Positions 7,407-14,343 of a DNA stretch of 64,000 nt are shown in pieces. Each line of letters starts with the position of its first letter. Within the stretch, counting starts at the first letter, position 1. Location of the stretch: assembly GCF_947501225.1 (NCBI RefSeq), contig NZ_CANMUW010000016.1, positions 26,206 through 90,205 on the forward strand, given 5' to 3'. Under the pieces are notes generated by a model. That model had not been told where the DNA came from, did not search any database, and saw only the letters and a program-made list of their open reading frames with translations. The position numbers and the translations under genes were made by a program. This DNA is from an uncultured Shewanella sp. Its GTDB lineage: Bacteria; Pseudomonadota; Gammaproteobacteria; Enterobacterales; Shewanellaceae.

Positions 7407-9473
7407 CTACAGCTGCCAGTTGATGCCGACAAACACCTGTCTTCCGGCTTGAGGGATGGCATCACTTTGGTAATAGTTCTCATCCAGCAGGTTTGTCGCT
7501 CTGATGTAAAGCTCAAGCTTGTCATCCAGAACAGGTTGAACTAAGTTCACATCCAGCAGGGTATAGTCCGCCAATGACTGATCGGTCCACACCTTATTGC
7601 CATTTACCTTCTGCTGTTCGTAGTAAACCTGCCCCATTATCCGCTCGAGGTTCATGTTGATTCGCATGGCAAATGCCAGTTCATACTCGGCCTGAAGGCG
7701 CAGTTGATGTCTTGGACGGTACTCTAAAGCCCCCATACCATCGAAAGCATCTTTGTCTTCGGTGTCCAGAAAGCTATAGGCGAATGTCAGTGACAGATCA
7801 TCGAATGATTGGTTAGTCAAAGAGAGGTCGACACCTTTAAACTGATAGCGCCCCATGTTTTGGTAGATTCCGGCAATATCCTTAGCAATATAGTTCTCGG
7901 CATCAGTGTAATAACCTGCAAGCGAGAGTGCGGTCGATGCCCCCAACTCCTGTGCTACACCGAGCTCGAAATGCTTCGAGGTTTCAGCGACTAAATCTGC
8001 ATTACCGGAAGATTGTGAATACAAATTCTTCATCGAAGGGAAACGAACTTTTCTTGCTATACCGGCATTGAACCGGGTGTGCTCAAACGCCTGCCAGAAA
8101 CCGGAAAGCTGGCCCGAGTAGTCACTTTCTGACTCTTTGACACGCTCCTGATCATGAAAAGCGCCTCCCAGGGTGAAACCATAGTAGCCGTCATCCTGGA
8201 ATTGATACTCGGCAGCTAAGGTGTAGAGCCATCCGGAATCATCGAAGCTGCTAGTTCCACCACCGTTACCGCCTCCATTGCCACCGCCGTTTCCACTACC
8301 ATTTCCACCGCCGCTTTTACTACTGCTGCCATCGATGCCCCGACTCTTCTGCCCCGATTTCTCTTCTTTCTCAGGCTTAGATGTTGTGGACTCCCAACTC
8401 TGATTCTCCGCGATTAAAGAGCCGGTCAATATCCCCGCTGGGCCATAGTTTGTAATGAATTGCAGGTTGCCTCCCTGCACCCTTGAGCGTCCATCTTGAC
8501 TCTGCTTCACCTTAGTGTAACTATCATCGATATATTGAGTCTCAACCACATCACTCTGGTTGTGGTAACCGAAGCCTCTCAGAGTAAACATCTCATTGAA
8601 TTTATGCGCCATTCCAAGCTGAAAGGTTCTTGCATCATAATCGTCTGCCCGCTCAAACTTTATGCTACCGCTGCCACTCCCATCCCGCGAAGGCTTGCCC
8701 CACTCACCGGAGCGAAGGCTCATATTGGCCGTTATCTGAGTGCTCTGAGACAGCCAATAGCTCCCCTGAGCATAGATGTTATCGATCTCTTTATCTGAAT
8801 TAGCCCTGACACTATCACTCTGGATCTCATTAAATGGATAATCATCGGAAAGCGGGAATCCATCGGTCTGTTGATGACTGATGCTGACCAGACTCTGCCA
8901 ATTTTCCCCCGAGCTGGCAGCACTGATATCGCCATTGAAGGTGTTCTCTGCGGATGCTTCTAATCTGCCGGATAGGCCAGAGGCTCCCTCTCCCTGCTTA
9001 GTGATAATATTGATCACGCCACCCGCACCGCCGGGACCATAGAGTACCGATGTCGGCCCCACCGACACTTCGACAGACGCAATCTGGCTGGTTGGGATAA
9101 CGCTGGGATCAAACTGACCATCCTCGGCACCGTTTGCCGGTACCCCGTTGATAAGCAGGGTAACGTGCCGTGTCTTAAAGCCACGAATATCGACTCTCGG
9201 AGTGCCCTGGCCACCGGTTCGAACATAGACACCTGGCACACTCTTAAGTACTTGATCTAAACTTTGAGCGCCAAGTGCCTTTATCTCATCCTCGTCGATA
9301 CTCCAGTGAGTGGTAGACGCCTGAGTTGCGGTTGGGCCCTCGCCATGAACCACTATAATTTCGTTTACATTAAGGATGGGGTCTCTATCTATGTCGTCAG
9401 CCGTTGCCGCCCCGCTACTACCTATGGCAAGTGCAATTGCCGACATTCTTATTATTTTTTTTTGTACTTTCAT
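7407..9473 (-). CDS. TonB-dependent outer-membrane receptor with glycine-rich insert
   Basis: A 688-aa receptor: signal peptide (residues 1-25), a TonB-box-like NEIIVVHG (about 37-44), a plug domain with DQVLKSVPGVYVRTGG, RGFKTRHVTLLINGVP and GPTSVLYGPGGAGGVINIIT, then a beta-barrel ending in an aromatic/Leu C-terminus (VFVGINWQL) suited to BAM recognition. A low-complexity Gly/Asn/Ser stretch at about residues 383-407 (GGGNGSGNGGGNGGGNGG) interrupts an extracellular-loop region and is unusual. It precedes the ECF genes on the same strand and is probably the outer-membrane step for the same substrate. No Fur box was seen upstream, so iron-siderophore uptake is not favoured. Confidence 0.88.
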   Translation of the reverse strand: MKVQKKIIRMSAIALAIGSSGAATADDIDRDPILNVNEIIVVHGEGPTATQASTTHWSIDEDEIKALGAQSLDQVLKSVPGVYVRTGGQGTPRVDIRGFKTRHVTLLINGVPANGAEDGQFDPSVIPTSQIASVEVSVGPTSVLYGPGGAGGVINIITKQGEGASGLSGRLEASAENTFNGDISAASSGENWQSLVSISHQQTDGFPLSDDYPFNEIQSDSVRANSDKEIDNIYAQGSYWLSQSTQITANMSLRSGEWGKPSRDGSGSGSIKFERADDYDARTFQLGMAHKFNEMFTLRGFGYHNQSDVVETQYIDDSYTKVKQSQDGRSRVQGGNLQFITNYGPAGILTGSLIAENQSWESTTSKPEKEEKSGQKSRGIDGSSSKSGGGNGSGNGGGNGGGNGGGTSSFDDSGWLYTLAAEYQFQDDGYYGFTLGGAFHDQERVKESESDYSGQLSGFWQAFEHTRFNAGIARKVRFPSMKNLYSQSSGNADLVAETSKHFELGVAQELGASTALSLAGYYTDAENYIAKDIAGIYQNMGRYQFKGVDLSLTNQSFDDLSLTFAYSFLDTEDKDAFDGMGALEYRPRHQLRLQAEYELAFAMRINMNLERIMGQVYYEQQKVNGNKVWTDQSLADYTLLDVNLVQPVLDDKLELYIRATNLLDENYYQSDAIPQAGRQVFVGINWQL

Positions 9474-9891
9474 TTTTCACAAATCCTGACCAGAGCTAAT
9501 TCGCCGCTATTGTCAGTATCGTTTTCCCTCTCCTCAAGAAATAAAAAGTCAAAAACAAACGCAGATCGACAAATTCAGACTATGTCTCAGCCCTCCGCAC
9601 CACAACGTAGACAAATTGTCCATCACACCAGGTGGAAAGGACAAAATTACTCAGGGTGGTAGCGGCCAACGTGATGATAAGCGGAGGGAAATTTAATACT
9701 GAGTTGCCGTATTCATGGTCAAGTTCACAGCTTGAATCGCAACAACTTGACAGTTTTTGGCTTGGACATTACTTTGTGGTAAAGATTCTTATTACCAATT
9801 ATATAAAGGAACTGGACAGCGTCTTATATCCAAGGATCTCTGCGGTAGTTTCCACTGTTCAATTTTCACTGATATTTGTTTGGAGTTTCAA
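9474..9891. other. Intergenic region between TonB receptor gene and menF (418 bp)
   Basis: Divergent promoter region. On the receptor (minus) side the likely leader can form stems such as CTGAC/GTCAG (around 9485-9515) and TTGTCC/GGACAA (around 9615-9645). I could not match it to TPP, cobalamin, FMN, SAM or molybdenum-cofactor riboswitches. A CTGAGA near 9570 recalls the TPP box but the remainder of that aptamer is absent. Confidence 0.4.
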
Positions 9892-11250
9892 TTGACTGCT
9901 TTCCTGCTGTCACAGGCTATCTCATCCCTTACTGACAAACTAAAACAACTGAAATTTCAGTCACACAGTGATCCTATCATTCAAGTTTCTGTACCTATCT
10001 GCGCGATGCCTGCGATCGCCTGGCTAGCCGCTCAACCGCTCTACCCAAGAGTTTACTGGAAAGGAAGAGACACCGAAGAGGAAGTGGCAGCCATCGGGAG
10101 CTGCAAAGACTTTGCCTATGAAGACGCTGTCGATGATCAGCAGTTATCTGTGGAGTATCAGAAACAGAGAGCCCTCTCCAATAACCAGGATATTCGCTAT
10201 TACGGTGGTGTCGCTTTCGACAGAACGACAGAATGCTGGCCGGAATTTGGCCGCGCCCACTTTGTTCTCCCCAGAATTGAGCTGAGACGTAGCGGTGAAG
10301 AGTATAAGTTACTGGTCAACCTCAATTGCGAAAGTAATGAACCCGAAGCTGAAAGAGCCGAAGCGATAGCAGCCTTGGCTAAACTAGCCTCTCCCAGGCC
10401 ACTGCCTCCTCCAAACAAGATCAACTTATTGAGCAGGAGCGACAGACCCGATCGGTACCACTGGACAGAACTGGTCAATAAGGTCACCCATGATAAATTT
10501 ATTCAGGACACACCTAAAGTGGTCCTGTCACGTCTGACCCAACTTGAGGTTGACGAAGAGGTCGATCCCTGGATGCTTCTTGCCTGCTGGCAGGGACGTA
10601 ATCAAAATAGTTTCCAGTTCGGCTTCCAGTTCAGCCCGGATAGTGCCTTTATTTCATGCACTCCGGAGCGCTTATACCGACGCCGTCAACGAGAACTATT
10701 CACAGAAGCCCTTGCCGGTACGACGACCCGCGGACTCAACCAGGAAGAGGATAAGGCGCTCGCTCAACAGCTGTTAGAAGATAGTAAAAATAGCCATGAA
10801 AATCAGTTAGTAAAAGAGCATATCGTTGATGCACTGACTCCTTTGAGCAACTACGTTGGCGCCGAGGAGACCCCTCGTGTATTTAAACTCAGCCATATTC
10901 AGCACCTTCATCGTTCAATTAGAGCCGAACTGAAACCTGGTATCGATGATTTTCAGTTACTACAGGCACTCCATCCCACACCTGCCGTGGGTGGCCTACC
11001 CAAAGAGCCTGCAATGAACTTTATTCGTCAGCGTGAAGGATATGCCAGAGGCTGGTATGCGGGTGCATGTGGATATTTCAACAAGTATGAGAGCGAGTTT
11101 GCGGTTGCGATTCGCAGTGCTCTCATTGAACCGGGCAGGATTAATTTATTTGCCGGGGCGGGAATTGTTTCCGGCTCGGAACCAGAAGCTGAATGGGTTG
11201 AGCTGGAAAACAAGCTAACAACGATACTTTCCATTCTTACTGAACTTTAA
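9892..11250 (+). CDS. menF: Isochorismate synthase MenF
   Basis: About 452 aa of the chorismate-binding family, converting chorismate to isochorismate for menaquinone synthesis. Family hallmarks are FGFQFSPDSAFISCTPERLY, EALAGTTTRG, KNSHENQLVKEHI, HLHRSIRAEL, LHPTPAVGGLPK and GWYAGACGYF near the C-terminus. The first Met in frame lies far upstream and gives a non-homologous leader. I chose the TTG at 9892 (protein TAFLLSQAISS...), preceded by GGAG at 9882-9885. No menD follows here. Menaquinone is central to anaerobic respiration in Shewanella. Confidence 0.88.
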   Translation: MTAFLLSQAISSLTDKLKQLKFQSHSDPIIQVSVPICAMPAIAWLAAQPLYPRVYWKGRDTEEEVAAIGSCKDFAYEDAVDDQQLSVEYQKQRALSNNQDIRYYGGVAFDRTTECWPEFGRAHFVLPRIELRRSGEEYKLLVNLNCESNEPEAERAEAIAALAKLASPRPLPPPNKINLLSRSDRPDRYHWTELVNKVTHDKFIQDTPKVVLSRLTQLEVDEEVDPWMLLACWQGRNQNSFQFGFQFSPDSAFISCTPERLYRRRQRELFTEALAGTTTRGLNQEEDKALAQQLLEDSKNSHENQLVKEHIVDALTPLSNYVGAEETPRVFKLSHIQHLHRSIRAELKPGIDDFQLLQALHPTPAVGGLPKEPAMNFIRQREGYARGWYAGACGYFNKYESEFAVAIRSALIEPGRINLFAGAGIVSGSEPEAEWVELENKLTTILSILTEL

Positions 11251-11337
11251 GTGCGTTTCGACGATCGGGATATTGAACACTCCTAACGTTTCGCGTAACA
11301 GGGCCTGGGATGCCTGCCAATGTTCAATGTTGAGGTA

Positions 11338-12111
11338 TCACCGCTCTGAGGTTGAATCCAGCCTCTTAGCATCGGGCCCCACGTAATGACGAAACAGCTT
11401 GTCGAGCTCACCACTGTCGATTAGTTTTTTTAACTCACTATCGAAGTGCCGCTTTAGCCTTTCGCCTCTATCATTGTCAGAGAAGACAAAGAAGATCTCC
11501 GTCCGGAACACATTCTCCACGATCACGAACTGCCTGGGTTGGCTCAGCTTTGGCACCAGAGTCAGCATCACAGGTTTATAGTCCAGCACCGCATCGACCT
11601 GGCCCCGATTTACCCTGTTAAGCATCTCGAGTAGATTACTGCTCTCCTCGTAGTACATAGGAACAGAGATAAACTCATCATAGCGATAAGCCAGCAATGC
11701 CTGAACCTTCTTATGAAACAAACTCTCGGTCCCCTTCCATAGGACAGCCATCTCAGGAGTGATTGCGGCATCTACGGTGTCGACCTCTACCGGGTAACTA
11801 CTATACAAGGCCTTTGCCGTATCTCCGCTATAGAAGCCTAAAGCCATATCGCTCCTGTTGTTATCGACTAAATACCTCACCCGGGAAAAGGGAACGATAT
11901 CGATTTTAAGTTGCCACTCTATCTCAGGAAATACCCGTTTCAGAATATCAAAATAATAGCCGCTTCCGTCTCTGTTGGTATAACCCAGCCAACTATCCGT
12001 TGCAACAGTCACCACTTCCCCCCCCTCGTTCGGCTGAGCGGGAGTTGCCGGTAAACTAAACGGCATCAGGAACAGGTAAATAAGTGACGCCATGAGCGTA
12101 ATTATCTTCAT
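11338..12111 (-). CDS. Periplasmic solute-binding family 3 protein
   Basis: About 257 aa. The signal peptide MKIITLMASLIYLFLMPFSLPA is followed by a type-II periplasmic-binding fold: VTVATDSWLGYTNRDGSGYYFDIL, SRVRYLVDNNRSDMALGFYSGD, and the second-lobe RGQVDAVLDYKPVM. Such proteins resemble amino-acid ABC binding proteins, but no permease or ATPase gene is adjacent, and orphan members are common in Shewanella and Vibrio. It may be a stand-alone sensor or enzyme-like binding protein. An ATG four codons upstream (12123) is also possible. Confidence 0.75.
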   Translation of the reverse strand: MKIITLMASLIYLFLMPFSLPATPAQPNEGGEVVTVATDSWLGYTNRDGSGYYFDILKRVFPEIEWQLKIDIVPFSRVRYLVDNNRSDMALGFYSGDTAKALYSSYPVEVDTVDAAITPEMAVLWKGTESLFHKKVQALLAYRYDEFISVPMYYEESSNLLEMLNRVNRGQVDAVLDYKPVMLTLVPKLSQPRQFVIVENVFRTEIFFVFSDNDRGERLKRHFDSELKKLIDSGELDKLFRHYVGPDAKRLDSTSER

Positions 12112-12235
12112 TGAGGTAACCATTATCTGATTAACGAGGCCGAGGGCACGTCTTTGCAGCTTCAGTAAGTTAAGTCTACCTAATCAAAGTTTAGAACTAT
12201 TTGCTGTTTTTTGAACTGAAAGGCTCCAATTACCC

Positions 12236-12263
12236 TTGCTCCGACCGAAAACCTCTTTATAAT
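12236..12263 (+). promoter_or_regulatory. Sigma-70 promoter for yhhQ
   Basis: TTGCTC (12236-12241), a 16-nt spacer and a perfect TATAAT (12258-12263). Transcription would start near 12270, giving a leader of about 135 nt that includes an early stem GCCCC/GGGGC (12268-12282) and the riboswitch candidate. Confidence 0.6.
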
Positions 12264-12344
12264 GTGCCGCCCCTACTGGGGCAATAACAGGCGAGAATGA
12301 CACTGGCAAATTAAGTGTTTCATATAGTGCCAATACCACTTTTC

Positions 12345-12397
12345 TTAACGGGTTCCCTCACCCCGTTACCGTGTAAACGGATAATCAACTAAAAAGG
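12345..12397 (+). promoter_or_regulatory. Candidate preQ1-I-type riboswitch controlling yhhQ translation
   Basis: P1 stem AACGGG (12347-12352) pairs with CCCGTT (12362-12367) around a pyrimidine-rich loop TTCCCTCAC. This mirrors the GGTTC...CACCC layout of preQ1-I aptamers. The 3' tail has the characteristic A-rich AATCAACTAAAAAGG (12383-12397), and its AAGG is also the Shine-Dalgarno 7 nt before the yhhQ ATG, so ligand-stabilised pseudoknot formation would block translation. A small extra hairpin, CCGT-GTAA-ACGG (12369-12380), lies between stem and tail. Control of a preQ1/preQ0 transporter fits. This is an assignment by eye. Confidence 0.68.
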
Positions 12398-12404
12398 CTA
12401 CAAG

Positions 12405-13079
12405 ATGTTAATGCTTACAAATGCGCAGATTCGTCGCGCACTACTGCTGCTGGTCAGCTTTCATATACTGATTATTTGCGCAAGCAACTATTTGGTTCAA
12501 TTACCTTTTCAGATATTTGGTTTTCATACTACCTGGGGAGCCTTCAGCTTTCCGTTCGTCTACCTCGCCACCGATCTCACCGTCAGGATCTTCGGGCAGA
12601 GCTCTGCCAGACGTATCATCCTGAAGGCCATGATCCCCGCGCTGCTGATCTCTTACCTGATGGGGGTGCTATTCCATCAGGGGAGCTTTCAGGGAGCCTC
12701 GGCACTCTCGGAATTTAATAGCTTTGTTTTCCGTATCGCCTTCGCCAGCTTCGCTGCCTATCTGATAGGTCAGCTGATGGATATCACCGTATTTGCCAAA
12801 CTGAGAAACACACAATCCTGGTGGGTCGCCCCTGCAGCGTCGACACTCATTGGCAACCTGGTGGATACTCTGGTCTTCTTCTCACTGGCTTTCTATGCCT
12901 CTGATGACAGCTTCATGGCGACACACTGGCCCGAAATTGCCAGCGTCGACTACGGCTTTAAACTGATAGTGAGCTTAGGTCTGTTTCTGCCTGCATATGG
13001 CGTCTTATTGAAAGTGCTGGAGCGAAGAATCGTCAAGCTACCGAATCAGCCTGATTTCGCCTCAGAGCCCACAACTTAG
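12405..13079 (+). CDS. yhhQ: Queuosine precursor transporter YhhQ (QueT-like)
   Basis: A 224-aa inner-membrane protein with about six helices. The VUT/YhhQ family signature is visible in GAFSFPFVYLATDLTVRIFG (about residues 47-66), QLMDITVFAKLR and STLIGNLVDTLVFFSLAFY. In E. coli YhhQ salvages 7-cyano- and 7-aminomethyl-7-deazaguanine for queuosine tRNA modification. The preQ1-like riboswitch overlapping its ribosome binding site supports the assignment. Confidence 0.88.
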   Translation: MLMLTNAQIRRALLLLVSFHILIICASNYLVQLPFQIFGFHTTWGAFSFPFVYLATDLTVRIFGQSSARRIILKAMIPALLISYLMGVLFHQGSFQGASALSEFNSFVFRIAFASFAAYLIGQLMDITVFAKLRNTQSWWVAPAASTLIGNLVDTLVFFSLAFYASDDSFMATHWPEIASVDYGFKLIVSLGLFLPAYGVLLKVLERRIVKLPNQPDFASEPTT

Positions 13080-13157
13080 CCAACATAACTGGCCAGACCA
13101 GATCTTCTATATTAATATAGGCGGCTTATAATCCAGACAGGTAAACCCATTCCAATG

Positions 13158-13186
13158 AAGGCAGCAAATCATTTGCTGCCTTTTTA
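13158..13186 (+). terminator. Rho-independent terminator after yhhQ
   Basis: GGCAGCAAAT (13160-13169) pairs with ATTTGCTGCC (13171-13180), followed by TTTTT. The preceding AA extends the stem against the T run. Confidence 0.8.
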
Positions 13187-13204
13187 CTGAGAGATCGATG
13201 CCCC

Positions 13205-13672
13205 ATGTACAGTGTAGAGATAGAAACGGCCACTAAACTCACTCCTGAGCTTCTTAACTGCTTACTCGAACTCAATCAACAGATCCCTGAGTTTGATAAA
13301 CCATACCCCGCAGAGGAGTATCGATTAAGACTCAGTCATAAACCCATACTCATCATGTTCATCAGGGTAGAGGGGGAGTTGGCTGGTTTTAAATTGGGCT
13401 ATGAGTTGGATGGCTCCACCTTCTATAGCTGGCTGGGTGGCGTAATTCCTGAGTACAGAAATTTAGGCTTAGCTCAAAGCCTGTTGCAGGCACAGGAATC
13501 CTGGGCCAGAGAAAACAACTATCAATATATCGAAGTCAAGACTCTCAACCGCTTCTCATCTATGTTAGCCATGCTGACGGCGAGCAGGTATCAGATCATC
13601 GACATGACCCAAAAGACTGATAAAGTTGAAGATAATAAGATAAGGCTACAAAAATCGATCTTATCGGTGTGA
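13205..13672 (+). CDS. GNAT family N-acetyltransferase
   Basis: A 155-aa GNAT-fold protein. The acetyl-CoA-binding loop is in GGVIPEYRNLGLAQSLLQAQE (about residues 78-98), where the usual Q/RxxGxG/A appears as YRNLGLAQ. This is followed by the beta-5/alpha-4 region IEVKTLNRFSSMLAMLTASRYQI. The acceptor substrate cannot be told. It is a single-gene unit between the yhhQ terminator and the first RyhB copy. Confidence 0.82.
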   Translation: MYSVEIETATKLTPELLNCLLELNQQIPEFDKPYPAEEYRLRLSHKPILIMFIRVEGELAGFKLGYELDGSTFYSWLGGVIPEYRNLGLAQSLLQAQESWARENNYQYIEVKTLNRFSSMLAMLTASRYQIIDMTQKTDKVEDNKIRLQKSILSV

Positions 13673-13700
13673 AAAGTCCAAATAAAAGTGTAAAAATCAC

Positions 13701-13731
13701 TTGCACACCCAAATGATAATGATTACTATTT
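13701..13731 (+). promoter_or_regulatory. RyhB-1 promoter with overlapping Fur box
   Basis: TTGCAC (13701-13706), a 17-nt spacer and TACTAT (13724-13729). A Fur box reading AATGATAATGATTACTATT (within 13711-13731) fills the spacer and covers the -10, so Fur-Fe(II) should repress in iron-replete cells. Confidence 0.85.
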
Positions 13732-13736
13732 GCATG

Positions 13737-13882
13737 CGTTCCAAGAAACTCACTCTTCAAGAGTTAAACACTTCATCTCTGTTTAATTCACTCCGTCTTT
13801 AAGAGGAAAGCAGTATGGGTTTGCAAAGCACGACATTGCTCACACACACTTTTTAGCCGGGATTAATTCCCGGCATTTTTTT
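13737..13882 (+). ncRNA. ryhB: RyhB small RNA, copy 1
   Basis: The iron-sparing antisense sRNA RyhB. The conserved Hfq-dependent pairing core AAAGCACGACATTGCTCACA (13825-13844) is identical to the enterobacterial core. It is followed by a strong rho-independent terminator, GCCGGGA...TCCCGGC (13856-13874) with seven T. The transcript of about 146 nt is longer than E. coli RyhB (90 nt) and similar to Vibrio/Shewanella forms. The start is estimated from the promoter. A second copy lies 373 bp downstream. Confidence 0.92.
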
Positions 13883-14073
13883 ATCTGTTTTCAGTGGACA
13901 CTCCCCCCTGGCGCCTCCCATTCACGTCAAACTTGGCCCATGGTTACAAGGCAGAGAGCTCTGGATAAATGATCAAAGCTTATGATAACTGGTGTAGCTA
14001 CCAACGTAACGAGCTGATTATTAATGCTTAATCAGCATGGTGAAAAAAGTTTTGCGAAAGTAACGAAAAAGGC

Positions 14074-14104
14074 TTGCGCACCCAAATGATAATGATTACT
14101 ATTT
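14074..14104 (+). promoter_or_regulatory. RyhB-2 promoter with overlapping Fur box
   Basis: TTGCGC (14074-14079), a 17-nt spacer and TACTAT (14097-14102). The Fur box at 14084-14104 is base-for-base the same as that of copy 1, so the two should be co-regulated by iron. Confidence 0.85.
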
Positions 14105-14109
14105 ATGTG

Positions 14110-14259
14110 CGTTCCAAGGAACTTACTCTATTTCGGGTTAAGCACTTCATCTCTGCTTAACCCACTCTCTGACTTTAAGAGTAAAGTAGAATGGGTTTGC
14201 AAAGCACGACATTGCTCACACACACTTTTTTTGCCGGGATTATCTCCCGGCATTTTTTT
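14110..14259 (+). ncRNA. ryhB: RyhB small RNA, copy 2
   Basis: Second tandem RyhB. The core AAAGCACGACATTGCTCACA (14201-14220) and the flanking CACACACTTTTT are identical to copy 1. The terminator is GCCGGGA/TCTCCCGGC (14233-14251) with seven T. The 5' part differs more (stem AGCACTTCATCTCTGCTTAA against AACACTTCATCTCTGTTTAA in copy 1), which could give different target ranges. The start is estimated from the promoter. Confidence 0.92.
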
Positions 14260-14343
14260 ACCCGATTTTCACCTTTTCCATCAAGCTGGCAGATATCCGC
14301 TATTCACAGCCAAGGTTTCGTCACCAATGGAGAGCTCACTGGC

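Noticed and set aside
9541-9600. CTGAGA element suggesting a TPP riboswitch upstream of the TonB receptor
   Set aside because: The other conserved TPP aptamer segments (the CCTGATCTGG...GCCAGCG arm) are absent.
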